A stretch of DNA of 64,000 nt from Phytophthora colocasiae. Lineage: Eukaryota; Oomycota; Peronosporomycetes; Peronosporales; Peronosporaceae. Position 1 is the stretch's first letter. Each line of letters opens with the position of its first letter. Of this stretch, positions 1 to 9,699 are shown one piece after another. The notes beneath the pieces were generated by a model. That model had not been told where the DNA came from, searched no databases, and saw only the letters and a list, made by a program, of their open reading frames with translations. A program made the translations under genes and the position numbers. Location of the stretch: positions 310,001 to 374,000 of the forward strand of contig JAGKQI010000085.1 of NCBI GenBank assembly GCA_018806915.1, read 5' to 3'.

Positions 1-832
1 GACTGTACTCTTCAAAGAGCGACCTTGGAACGAAGGAGCCTTCATCCAGATGCGCTCGCCAACCCTCGGCCACCCAACTCCAGTAACAGGCCAACAAGTG
101 GGAAATGGCGAAAACCAGTCCAAGAAGCATGACGAAGCGCACGAGTCCAGCCTTTTTGGCCGAGTTGAGTCTATAGGCGAGATGACTGACTTTCGCCAGT
201 CGAAAGATCTTGAGAAACCCAACGACGTCGCTGTGACCCGCATTGCCGAAGATCTCGAAAGGGAACCAGCTGAGGAAGTCTGGAATGGCCCATCCACTGG
301 ATAAATAATTCGCCACGGTTCGTTGTGGCCCTGAAATGAGATTCCCGTGTTCGTCGTGGTAGGACGAGAACATGCGTAGGAGGAAATCAATGAGGAAGAT
401 GACAGATTCGACTGTACTGTATGTGGTGAGGAATGCTGACTTGTAGTTGAATCCGAGAGAAAGTGGAGTGAAGACGAGATCGAGTAAAATCATCAAGATG
501 ACCATCAAGTCCCAGAGGGTTCGACACGGCGAGTCGTGACGTATTGTGAATTTGCTCAGTTCTCCCTCGATCTTCCGAGCAGACTTGATGTCTTCAGGTG
601 AGACGCTGGAGGACCCTTTCCGCTCTCCTTCCACCTTGTGCATCATGGCTGCACTTTGAGACTTGACCAAGTCGATGGAGCTGACTGAGAATCGTCGAGT
701 AGTTATATCGTCATCATCTGAGATGCTCTTGGCACTTTTGGGTTCATCCATGGCAGGAGATACTTTCTTCCCTCGATTTGGTAATTGTGGTATCCAAAAC
801 TTGGAAGCTGTTCGTGTGTTTTCTTGAGGATC
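1..832. repeat. Left arm of long inverted repeat (partner 4008-4839)
   Basis: Bases 1-832 are the reverse complement of 4008-4839 with no indel and only a few substitutions, most of them near the 832 end. The matched segment covers the second half of the cytosolic N-terminus and S1 to the pore entrance of the channel. The left arm is cut by the window edge, so the true repeat may be longer. Confidence 0.9.
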
Positions 833-1179
833 GTCTAGGGTGTTCGTATCGAGTGTTGGTAGGTAACCACGGATCAGTATTTGTATCAACCGGTGACAAC
901 CACTTGTCTGCAATTGTCTGATCCGGAAGGATGAACGAAACCCTCGACTTCCTATGGATCGGATAAACAGCAATTTCATTCACAGTATCTGTTGTTTCCT
1001 TTTCAATGGTAGTCGCTACTTTTTCAAAATCAGGGGTAACAGCTCTAACGAGGTCTAGACCAGGTATTTTTGTTGGTAGAGAATCCTCTGCAAGGGTGCG
1101 CAAATTAAAAGGTAGTTCAGTATCACTGCGCCTTCGATTTCTCTCGGTTTTTCCCTTCAAGAAAACGGTAAAGTTACTA

Positions 1180-3009
1180 CCGTAAAATGCGGATGGAGTG
1201 AGACAAGTGCATTGAGTGCGACATCAAGCGATTTGTAGGGGTGACACCTCCTCCAATATAAAAATTAAAAAAATCCTGAAAGATAGAATTAAGAAAAAAC
1301 TTGTGCATTTTGAAAAACCTATTATGCGCTAACGATAGTATTCTCAACAGCTTCCAGTTGAAAAGTGCTGAAGACATCCTGTTCGTTACGGGGGCCAATA
1401 GGTATCAGATGAGCTTTTCTAAATCCGCTAATGATGGTAGCAGGCGTAATTTCAGCCCAAGCCTTCGCTACCATCAGCGACAGCACTGCACGGCGGTCGC
1501 TTGCTGTCTTTGAAACGGATGATCGACATGATACTCAATATACAGCCTCCTACACGCAGACGTACATCAGAAAACCTAGCATTTTGCAGAGAAAGTATAC
1601 TGTACGTACTCGATAGCCGCCTTGAATGAGTGCATTACACTGACATCCATAGGCTGACTCAGCCCCGTAATTCCCGGAGGAAAGTACTGACTTGTGTGTG
1701 GCAATGATCTTGCAGCTCATTCCTCACGCTAGCCATTTTGTGGACCTTAAGACTATCTAGAAGCAGCAATCTGCAGCCATCTAGATGTGGAACCCACACC
1801 TTATTCACAAATTAAAAATTAGTAATAATAAAAATTAGATCGACAACCAAAACTTATTACCTCGTTAATCCATTTTTGCATTGTGTCGTGATCGGTCCAT
1901 GCCTTCCGCTGGACTGTGTGAGCACAAGATGGATCGCCGAATGTTGCTGCTTCAACCTCCTTTGAGACGGGCCTCCAGGAACGCCGGTAACATGATAAAC
2001 GGCGGAGCTTTTCTCCGTTGCAGACGCACACAAAAACACCGTGCAGCGAGAGCCATTGATCGCTGTTCCCTGGACAACGTCAATATTTTTTGTACCTACA
2101 TAATCCACTGTTAAACGGCCAGGACTATCGATACACACGCCGGTCTGGTCCATATTGAACAGGCTGGAGTACTTCTCCGTGTATGAAGACAGTTTTGAGA
2201 GGACACCTTCCAATTCCACAGTTGTGTTTACAGCACTTGCAAATGCATCTGCAACTTCCTAATACAATATTAGTTAAATAAAATAAATAAAAATTTTAAA
2301 TACGTACTTGCAGGTCTTCCCGTCGTTTTGTGCCACGGTGCGTAATACGTCGGACAGTGAGACGGTTGCGCTTTAAAAAGCGAGTCACCCACGCTCTTAG
2401 TGCTCCAAAGCGGCGGGATAGAGCAAACGCTGGGTCAAACTTAGCAATTATAAGCATGATGCATTTTACAGTGACGCAGCGACTTTTTCGCGTCGCATTG
2501 AATTGATCCAGTCGATTAATCTACAATAGAAAATAGATTAAGTTTTAATTTCAATGCGTTAATAACGTTCACAACTTACCGCGATTCCAGCTCTGGAAAT
2601 CTAACATACTTCTTCTGCTGGGTTTGTACAGTGGTGTAGCATTTGTTAGGTGCTTTAGCCTTTGCGGTTGCTAACGTTTTTTCTGAGCTTTCCAGCGATA
2701 CACAGTTGACCTATGTACTTTGAAGTCTTTAGCAACGGCAACAGCTGATTGGGCTTCAGCCGCGCAAGCTCCCTACAGTCACCACGTTCAGTTAGATACA
2801 TAAGTAAAAGCATAGCGTTCCTAATAACTTACATGGAACTTCTTTCTGTTGCTGTTTTTTTGTTTCCGCATTGCGGAAAATTGCGCTCTGCCAGGATGGA
2901 AGTCGTGGCTGGCAATAGCCCGCACCAGCAATATAACCTCATAAGGTTTATTTATGTTTTGCTGTTTGCAGACCAATAAAATCTGTCTCACTCCATCCGC
3001 ATTTTACGG
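1180..3009 (-). mobile_element. Pogo-like DNA transposon with 26-bp terminal inverted repeats
   Basis: The ends are perfect 26-bp inverted repeats beginning CCGTAAAATGCGG, flanked on each side by TA (1178-1179 and 3010-3011), the target duplication expected of the Tc1/mariner/pogo superfamily. The element is 1830 bp long and holds one degenerate transposase gene on the minus strand. It sits between exon 1 and exon 2 of the left channel paralogue, so it was probably an intron insertion. Confidence 0.85.
1576..2871 (-). pseudogene. Pogo-like DDE transposase, degenerate, intron-containing
   Basis: Minus-strand segments read in order: a start MRKQKNSNRKK; a helix-turn-helix region ending in an in-frame TAG (after RWKAQKKR); a CENP-B/Tc5-type DNA-binding part (LRAWVTRFLKRNRLTVRRITH, here given to its core); and a DDE_1 catalytic core with NMDQTG, LLLLDSLKVHKM and PPGITGLSQPMDVSV, which hold the three expected aspartates. 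Clear GTAAGT...TAG introns separate the first segments, and a frame break interrupts the core near 1980. The stop is at 1576-1578. The in-frame stop and frameshift make an active enzyme unlikely from this copy. Confidence 0.75.
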
Positions 3010-3239
3010 TAAACTGTGAAATATGATGATAAGTCGGATGCTGTACGTATGCTTGTTGACGTACTAGAGCAGTAAGATCAAGTAGCATTCGGTGTGTTGT
3101 TTGGCTGTCGGTTTGCAACTGATCAATCCACTCTTCCATACATTTGAGTTGATTCAAGACAGTAAAACTGTTTAGGCTACTTGAAGCAGGTCTTGATCCA
3201 TGCACTTGCTCTGCGAGTCGCACGGTGGTTAAGCTCCAT

Positions 3240-3440
3240 ACTTAACTAAGCCATCAACAAAGAAAGGAATCGGTTATGACGAGAGTTCCAAAAATGCTCA
3301 GATTCCTAGCTTAAAAGAGAAAATACGCATTCTTGACAAAAAAGGAGAACCAGCAATGCTTTTTGCCGTTACTTATCTGCTGACAAAACTATTTTGTTGG
3401 TAGCAACTGCCGACAAGCAGTGTTTTCGCAGCTTGTAACC
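3240..3440. promoter_or_regulatory. Shared upstream region of the two divergent channel genes
   Basis: About 200 bp separate the ATG of the left paralogue (3239, minus) from the ATG of the intact channel (3441, plus), so any promoter elements for both genes must lie largely here. I see no convincing TATA box or known motif. This is a positional inference only. Confidence 0.4.
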
Positions 3441-5645
3441 ATGGAGCGACCTAATAAATCGCTGGCACAAGTCGTGGAGAAGGTCTATGGATCGCGTTCC
3501 TCCTTTAATTCACCAGTTCACAACAGCATTTGTATCAGCGTGGAACAATATAAACACTTGGAAGAACGGCTTGATCAGTTGCAAGAAGATAACCAAACAA
3601 CACACCAGATGCTACGAGATCTAAGCGAATTAGTAGTGCGGGTGCGATAGCGGTATTACCTTTTTTACAGTCCTTGCATGCTGCTCACATAGCGAATGTT
3701 GTGCTATTTTCTACAGCTGTCGGAAAAGAACCAACAACGACGACGCAGTGACACCACGTTGCCTTTGAATTATCGGTTGTTTGCAGAGAATCCCCCCGTA
3801 GTAAACTTAACTGGGTTAGATGTAGTGAGGCCAATCACCCCTGAAATTGACAAGAATCCCGACAAAGTCTATAGAGCCAAGGATCCAGGGCCGGTTGTGT
3901 CTACAGAGCCCACCGCCATTTCCAAGAAATTGAGTCTACCACTTGCAGTTCCAGATGCAACAATTTCTGCCCAATGGCTATCGACAATTGACACAAAACA
4001 GCTCGGTGATCCCCAAGAAAAGACACAAACAGCTTCCAAGTTTTGGATACCACAATTACCAAATCGAGGGAAGAAAGTATCTCCTGCCATGGATGAACCC
4101 AAGAGTGCCAAGAGCATCTCAGACGATGACGATATAACTACTCGACGATTCTCAGTCAGCTCCATCGACTTGGTCAAGTCTCAAAGTGCAGCCATGATGC
4201 ACAAGGTGAAAGGAGAACGCAAAGGGTCCTCCAGCGTCTCACCTGAAGACATCAAGTCTGCTCGGAAGATCGAGGGAGAACTGAGCAAATTCACAATACG
4301 TCACGACTCGCCGTGTCGAACCCTCTGGGACTTGATGGTCATCTTGATGATTTTACTCGATCTCGTCTTCACTCCACTTTCTCTCGGATTCAACTACAAG
4401 TCAGCATTCCTCACCACATACAGTACAGTCGAATCTGTCATCTTCCTCATTGATTTCCTCCTACGCATGTTCTCGTCCTACCACGACGAACACGGGAATC
4501 TCATTTCAGGGCCACAACGAACCGTGGCGAATTATTTATCCAGTGGATGGGCCATTCCAGACTTCCTCAGCTGGTTCCCTTTCGAGATCTTCGGCAATGC
4601 GGGTCACAGCGACGTCGTTGGGTTTCTCAAGATCTTTCGACTGGCGAAAGTCAGTCATCTCGCCTATAGACTCAACTCGGCCAAAAAGGCTGGACTCGTG
4701 CGCTTCGTCATGCTTCTTGGACTGGTTTTCGCCATTTCCCACTTGTTGGCCTGTTACTGGAGTTGGGTGGCCGAGGGTTGGCGAGCGCATCTGGATGAAG
4801 GCTCCTTCGTTCCAAGGTCGCTCTTTGAAGAGTACAGTCTCTGCTGGTCTCTGGTCATCGGTTGTGTCAATGCTAGTCCTCCTGTCATGTACACGGCAGT
4901 AGAGCTCATCTCCGTCGCCTGCTTCATGCTCATCGGTAACATCCTTCAAGCCAGCGTCTTCGGTGCAGTCGCAGCTCTAATTGCATCCTTCGACGAGAAC
5001 GAGGCAGCGTACAGTAAGAAAATCATCACCACGTCGGAGCGTTGTCGGTTCCTCGGGATTCCGGAAGAATTATCCAGACGTATTCGAGGCTACTACGAGA
5101 ATCTCTGGCGTGAAACCAAGAGTGTAAGTGCGGATGCAGACGCCTTTATCAACGAGCTCTCTCCAGCTCTCATTTGTGAAGTCAAGTTCCAGTTGTATCG
5201 AGATATGCTCAAGCAGATTCCTTTCCTGTCGTCCAAGACTCTCGCTCCTGCTGTCATTGAAGTCCTGGTGCTACATTTACGTACGGTCATTTACATGCAA
5301 GACGACGTGTTAATCCGGAAGGGCGAATTCGGAGACTGGATGGGCTTTATCGGCTCCAAAGGCTCAGTCGGGGTACTGGATCCCAATTCGGAGATAATCA
5401 AGATCATTCGTATCCTTCGGAAAGGCGATTACTTTGGAGAGATGGCACTCTTACAAAACACGAAGCGATCAGCCACGACAGTGGCGCTGACTTGGGTGCA
5501 GATCCATGTACTCTGTCGCCAAGATTTAGATTATGTGAAGGATTTGTATCCCACACAGACGGAAGTTCTCGAAAGCGAAATCACCAAGTACAAGCATCTG
5601 CACGCAGGGATTGAGAAGTCCATGTCCTTGGAGTCTATTCTGTAG
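3441..5645 (+). CDS. Cyclic-nucleotide-gated / EAG-type cation channel
   Basis: Predicted joined CDS 3441..3641 plus 3717..5645 (75-nt intron, GTGCGA...CTACAG), 709 residues. The start ATG at 3441 gives MERPNKSLAQ, which matches the left paralogue's exon 1. A long hydrophilic N-terminus (to about 265) is followed by six hydrophobic segments: S1 near 269-290, an S4-like FLKIFRLAKVSHLAYRL with few basic residues, and S5-pore-S6 at about 375-490. A C-linker and a cyclic-nucleotide-binding fold follow; the phosphate cassette GDYFGEMALLQNTKRSA is near 637-653, with the FGE and R-S-A residues that normally contact cNMP. The filter region reads CVNASPP and lacks GYG. The family is plasma-membrane or flagellar cation channels; ion selectivity is not predictable here. 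It ends 40 bp from the convergent ELP2 gene. Confidence 0.85.
4008..4839. repeat. Right arm of long inverted repeat (partner 1-832)
   Basis: This is the partner of the 1-832 arm and lies inside exon 2 of the intact channel gene. Upstream of 4008 the two genes are only distantly similar at protein level, so the boundary of near-identity is abrupt. That pattern fits gene conversion better than a recent whole-gene duplication. Confidence 0.9.
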
Positions 5646-5685
5646 AATACCTTTCGCCTCAAGAATACGCTCAGTACCTCCTCAT

Positions 5686-8121
5686 TTAGAGGATCACCTT
5701 GAAAATCCGCACGGAGTTGTCGCTGCTTGCAGCGGCAAGTACAGATTTCACAGGATGCCATTCTAGACGCAACACAGCTGACGAGGGGGCTAGTTCCCAC
5801 GGAATTTCACCTACTAGCGTACACGTGATCGACATGGTATCTTGCAAGTATTTAGGGACGCTGAAGAACTTGATAGCTCCTGTTTCAAGGCCCACCGCTA
5901 GAAGAAAAGCAGAATCGTCATTTTGTATCGGAGAAAATGCCACAGCCCTGACAGCAGACTCCACCGTAATGGGCTCGCAAGCCTGAGACCACTTCCTTCC
6001 AGTCTGTCTCCATACTGAAAACGACTGGTCTCGTGATCCCAGAACGAACATACTCGAGTCTGGAGACCAGGAGCAGCTCCAAATGATGCGTCGATGCGCC
6101 TTGATGCGCTCAATAAGGGTGAACTTCCCGTCAGAGTTGTGATCCCGTTCATAGAGGCAGAACTGCCGATCCCTCGACACGGACAACAGCAACTGGTCAT
6201 TCGGTGAGAAAGCCACTTGCACTACAGAACTTTTGTGTCCTTCTAGTGGCTGCTGCGCTTCGCTCCAATCCGACGTGTTCCAGAGCCGCACTGCAGCGTA
6301 CTGTTCTTCCCTGGACTTGCAGGCTGACGCGATCAAGTCACCAGCGTGCGATGACGCTACGCTGATCAACTCATTTCCATGACCGTAAAGCTTGCGCTGT
6401 TCAGGCCACAGCGTCTTGCGGCTGAGAGTGTCTCCCACCGGCAATGCTACCGAACCGTTGACTGTGGCGTAACCATTACCTTCGTGGTTCAAAGTTGAGT
6501 CTGTTTGTGCAGATTTATTCGTCAGACTCAGTTCAGGAAGATAGGCGTGCTGTACCACTCGCTTTTGTGATTCTGGTGCCCCTGTGGTTGTTTCGTCAGG
6601 TGACTTCAGTCTGCGAACGAGTTGTTTCACTTCATCTGGAGCCTCAAATACGCGCAAGATCTTCTCATCGGCACCGCTGACGAATTGGTCGTTTCTTGAG
6701 TGTTCTCCCATCACAAAACACCCACAGTTGATGTCATACCCGTGTACCTGCGCTCTTGAGATTTCGTACCATTCCGGACTAACAGTAGATGAGGTTTTAG
6801 CCAATACTGAAGGTGCGAGAACACGTGCAGTTTGATCCAGTGACACAGAAGCCAAATAATCTCCGCCAGGAGACCATGACAGATCTGTGACGTCAGAGCA
6901 ATGACCGTTAACTGAAATGGCAGGTAGGAACAGTTTCGATGCTGGCTGCTGCTCCCATCGCTCTAACTGCCCACCAAATCCAAGCGAAAGCAGGTTTAAG
7001 CACCCGTCACGAGTCGATAGAGCACCTGCCGCCAGCAGACCATTACCGCCCATTTCACCAACGCGAAGCGAGGGCGACCACGATCCACGAGTGTCCGCTG
7101 GCTTTGTCCACACAATGAGCGTGTTGTCCATCGAAGAAGAAAGCAACGCCATATCACCTTCCAAGTTCATCCATTGCACAGACGTGACCCAGTCTTCATG
7201 CCCCAAGAGAAGAGCGTCAAAGCTCACAGTGTACGTCGTACAGTTACCAAGCGCCAGGAATCCTTCCTTGATTTCTCCAGTACTCTCTCCTTCAGCAACT
7301 CGAGATCGAGGCGTGACTTTCCACAGACGGATCCTCTGGTCCTGCGAAGCCGACGCTAGAATCACCTCCTCCCCAAGCTTTACCTTTTGGTTGCTAAATT
7401 GAAGACTGCGGATCCATCCTTTGTGTCCTTCCAGCTCCAGTATTTTGGTTACCGTATCATTTCCTCCGGCCACTTCGAACAAATGAACCTTGCCATCAAC
7501 TCCACCAGCAGCTAGCAATACACTCTCTTCCTTGTTTTCTTTACTGTCTACCACAGTCACATCCATTGCTTCCATGATGCTCTTGACCCCAAGATCCAAT
7601 CGACTCAACAGCTGCAGTTCTTCCTCTTTGCAGCCTCCAAAGACCACCAGCGTCCCATTTGAGAACGATGCAACGTAGAGAGTTCGTCTACTAGTCTTTG
7701 CAATGGCCACTGCAGCCACTGCCACTTCTGGTAGTTTATGCTCTTCACATGACAGCTTCTGCACTTTCCAAGGCCCTTCGACTGCTCTTGTCCAAAGGAA
7801 AACGCGGCCTTGAGAGTCACCTGCCAGCACCTTGACGTCACGTGATTGACCATCACTCTTTATATGAATACTCGTAAGTCTTGTAGTCTCCGCTGTCACT
7901 TCCTGATGCTTTAAAGTCTCCAAAATCTTCAGAGGAACAGCTTGCGAGCCATTGACTGTATTCAACAGGCCATTACTCAGCATACACACCACATTCTTAG
8001 CTGCAAACGCGCCACAGTAATTGCAAGACGCAGATGAAGCTAATGCAATACTCGTGCTCACAGAAAATGCGTTCGTGGCGGCGTTGCAGCCCACCGCAAC
8101 ATGCTCCAGGGACGCCATCAA
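5686..8121 (-). CDS. ELP2: Elongator complex subunit 2 (WD40 protein)
   Basis: A single exon of 811 residues, close to the size of other eukaryotic ELP2 proteins (about 800). Many WD40 repeats are visible along the whole length, for example GHKGWIRSLQFS, LGHEDWVTSVQW, GHCSDVTDLSWSPGG, GHGNELISVASS and AHRRIIWSCSWSPDSS, arranged as the two beta-propellers typical of ELP2. The order of repeats and phrases such as ASACKSREEQYAAVRLWNT are characteristic of ELP2 rather than of generic WD proteins. In other eukaryotes ELP2 is a scaffold in the Elp123 half of Elongator, which modifies wobble uridines of tRNAs in the cytoplasm. The start MMASLEHVAVGCNAA is the first Met and fits the family. The gene is divergent from the HARBI1-like gene at 8246. 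Confidence 0.9.
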   Translation of the reverse strand: MMASLEHVAVGCNAATNAFSVSTSIALASSASCNYCGAFAAKNVVCMLSNGLLNTVNGSQAVPLKILETLKHQEVTAETTRLTSIHIKSDGQSRDVKVLAGDSQGRVFLWTRAVEGPWKVQKLSCEEHKLPEVAVAAVAIAKTSRRTLYVASFSNGTLVVFGGCKEEELQLLSRLDLGVKSIMEAMDVTVVDSKENKEESVLLAAGGVDGKVHLFEVAGGNDTVTKILELEGHKGWIRSLQFSNQKVKLGEEVILASASQDQRIRLWKVTPRSRVAEGESTGEIKEGFLALGNCTTYTVSFDALLLGHEDWVTSVQWMNLEGDMALLSSSMDNTLIVWTKPADTRGSWSPSLRVGEMGGNGLLAAGALSTRDGCLNLLSLGFGGQLERWEQQPASKLFLPAISVNGHCSDVTDLSWSPGGDYLASVSLDQTARVLAPSVLAKTSSTVSPEWYEISRAQVHGYDINCGCFVMGEHSRNDQFVSGADEKILRVFEAPDEVKQLVRRLKSPDETTTGAPESQKRVVQHAYLPELSLTNKSAQTDSTLNHEGNGYATVNGSVALPVGDTLSRKTLWPEQRKLYGHGNELISVASSHAGDLIASACKSREEQYAAVRLWNTSDWSEAQQPLEGHKSSVVQVAFSPNDQLLLSVSRDRQFCLYERDHNSDGKFTLIERIKAHRRIIWSCSWSPDSSMFVLGSRDQSFSVWRQTGRKWSQACEPITVESAVRAVAFSPIQNDDSAFLLAVGLETGAIKFFSVPKYLQDTMSITCTLVGEIPWELAPSSAVLRLEWHPVKSVLAAASSDNSVRIFKVIL

Positions 8122-8134
8122 TTCTTGCGAGGCA

Positions 8135-8233
8135 ATTATAGTCCTGTAAGTTATAGTCCATTACAAATTATAGTCTTAAATCACATATCACAAATCAATT
8201 TTAGTCTGTCACATATTACAAATTATAGTCCAT
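8135..8233. repeat. Cluster of short TTATAGTC-type repeats in a divergent promoter
   Basis: Between the ELP2 ATG (8121, minus) and the HARBI1-like ATG (8246, plus), five near-copies of the motif A(A/G)TTATAGTC(C) occur within 100 bp, one of them altered to ATTTTAGTC. The spacing is irregular. They could be regulatory sites or the remnant of a small transposon end; sequence alone does not decide. Confidence 0.5.
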
Positions 8234-8245
8234 TATCAGATTCTC

Positions 8246-9439
8246 ATGACTGATCCCAACCGGATCGTAGCTCTCACCGCCGTAGAGACCGCTGTCTCTG
8301 CTGCCATAGCGTCCGTCGTACAGGCCACTAGGCCGCCAAGGCATGGCATTATCACCCCCTGTTCGAAGCGCCGTCGACTGATGTTGTATCCGCTCGAACG
8401 GGACGAAATTCCGTTCAAAAGGACATTCGGAATGCGTCACGAGTCTTTTGACCGGATCTGCGCTTTAGTTGCTTGCCATTGGACACGAATCAACCGCCCT
8501 ATTGGTGCAACTTCACAATTCCAATTGAGAGAGCGAGTGGCCGTCACAATTTACTTTTTGACGCATGACAGCAACTCGGAGAATGTAGCGGATATCTTCG
8601 AAATGACGGAAAACGAAGCAGCGCAATATATGTGGCAAGTCATGGACGTCCTCCTATCAGACGCAGTTAAATCGGAGTTCTTCACATTCCCCAGTTCGGA
8701 CGAGGCTTGGAATAAACTCAGCGATGAGTTTGAAGCCATTTGCGGCTTTCCAAACTGTTGTCTGGCTATTGGCGGGATGCTCGTGGAGATTGAGCGACCA
8801 AGGCAGTGGGAAGGATGGTACTGCAGCAAACACTTCCCAGCAGAAAACGTGCAGTTAGTAGTGGATGCTAAGTTTCGAGTGAGATCTATGGATGTTCGAC
8901 CGGGGGGTATCACGGACAGGGAGACACTGAGATATTCGCGATTCGGAAGGAATTTGACAAATATCCTTCCGGAGGGGAAACACGTTGTCGGTCATGCAGG
9001 CTACTCGCTGTCAAAGTCAGTGATCGTACCGTATCCTGCTACAAGTATCATATCAGCAGAGGAGAAGCTGTTTAACAGTCTCCAAATGACGACACAGCGG
9101 GCAGTGAAGAGGACAGAGGAAATGATCAAGAAGAGATTTCGTATCCTGCAGTCGCCACTCAGACAGAAAACTGAGGACGGAGATGTGGCGACAAGGCGAA
9201 TGGCGCAGATTATCTCGACAGCAATTGTGCTGCACAATATTCTTGTGGATCTGGATGATCTTGTTGAGGTGGACTCCTCGATGGGAGACGATACGGACGA
9301 AGAGGAAATGGATGAAGGCTCCGGCTCAGAAGATTCCGATCTGGACGAAGACATGGACGGCCATGCGACGGGTCAACGCGATGCCATTAAGGACTATTTG
9401 TACGTGAATCGTGACCACATCGTAACGCACTTTGGCTGA
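8246..9439 (+). CDS. HARBI1/PIF-Harbinger-type transposase-like protein, catalytic positions altered
   Basis: An intact single-exon frame of 397 residues. The layout is that of DDE_Tnp_4 (Harbinger) nucleases: a helical N-terminal region (60-150), then the core with CCLAIGGMLVEIERP (172-184), VVDAKFRVRSMDVRPGGITDRE (206-226, core residues D207, D224), GHAGYSL (249-255) and KRTEEMIKKRFRIL. Family members normally have AIDGTH and GDSGY here: the first Asp is Gly176 and the later Asp is His250. The protein ends in a long acidic tail (about 325-365). No flanking inverted repeats were found. An open frame with lost catalytic residues suggests a domesticated, non-catalytic gene, but a young dead copy is possible. 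Confidence 0.75.
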   Translation: MTDPNRIVALTAVETAVSAAIASVVQATRPPRHGIITPCSKRRRLMLYPLERDEIPFKRTFGMRHESFDRICALVACHWTRINRPIGATSQFQLRERVAVTIYFLTHDSNSENVADIFEMTENEAAQYMWQVMDVLLSDAVKSEFFTFPSSDEAWNKLSDEFEAICGFPNCCLAIGGMLVEIERPRQWEGWYCSKHFPAENVQLVVDAKFRVRSMDVRPGGITDRETLRYSRFGRNLTNILPEGKHVVGHAGYSLSKSVIVPYPATSIISAEEKLFNSLQMTTQRAVKRTEEMIKKRFRILQSPLRQKTEDGDVATRRMAQIISTAIVLHNILVDLDDLVEVDSSMGDDTDEEEMDEGSGSEDSDLDEDMDGHATGQRDAIKDYLYVNRDHIVTHFG

Positions 9440-9699
9440 CACATACTTCAAGTAGTAGTATCGTTATGTGCAGCTTTCGTAAATGTACAACATTCAGTGA
9501 CGGCATTCCAAGTACGAAACTGTATTGTATTAACAGCGCTGAAAATGTGAGTTGAGCTCAGTTTTTTCGCTCACCATCTATAGCTGTGAAGCCATTGGTG
9601 AATGCCACCGACTCCTATCGCTCCGCTCTTGGATGTTTCTCCCGTGAACTTCATTTCCTGGTCGTATAGAAGGTTTCTTTCATTCTGGCTATTTTTCGT
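9440..9699. other. Intergenic stretch, nothing recognised
   Basis: These 260 bp hold the presumed 3' UTR of the HARBI1-like gene and the degraded N-terminal end of the membrane-protein remnant that follows. No RNA gene, repeat or clear promoter motif was seen. Confidence 0.4.

Larger units (their letters stand above)
1..3239 (-). pseudogene. Cyclic-nucleotide-gated channel-like paralogue, broken, runs off left edge
   Basis: This is a minus-strand copy of the channel gene at 3441-5645, in mirror image. Its first exon (about 3239-3050) encodes a stretch resembling exon 1 of the intact gene (shared pattern HGSR...LDQLQ..QTTH.ML.DL). Its second exon begins near 1160 (RRRSDTELPFN against RRRSDTTLPLN). 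The ATG at 3239 is out of frame with the conserved exon 1 sequence. In exon 2, about 37 extra bases near 840-890, which look like a local duplication around GATAC, shift the frame, so the open frame ends at 744. From 832 down to 1 the sequence is almost identical to the intact gene and the paralogous frame stays open to the window edge. A pogo-like transposon sits in the intron. Two frame breaks favour a pseudogene; unrecognised splicing or assembly errors are alternatives. Confidence 0.7.

Noticed and set aside
50..304. Plus-strand open frame of 84 codons
   Set aside because: It is the antisense shadow of the channel paralogue; the same peptide appears antisense to the intact channel at 4536-4949.
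870..905. A 36-nt GT...AG intron in the left channel paralogue
   Set aside because: It is far shorter than other introns here and its removal would not change the frame, so it does not explain the frameshift.
8246..9439. Active PIF/Harbinger transposon
   Set aside because: No TIRs or TWA target duplication were found around the gene and two conserved Asp positions are changed.
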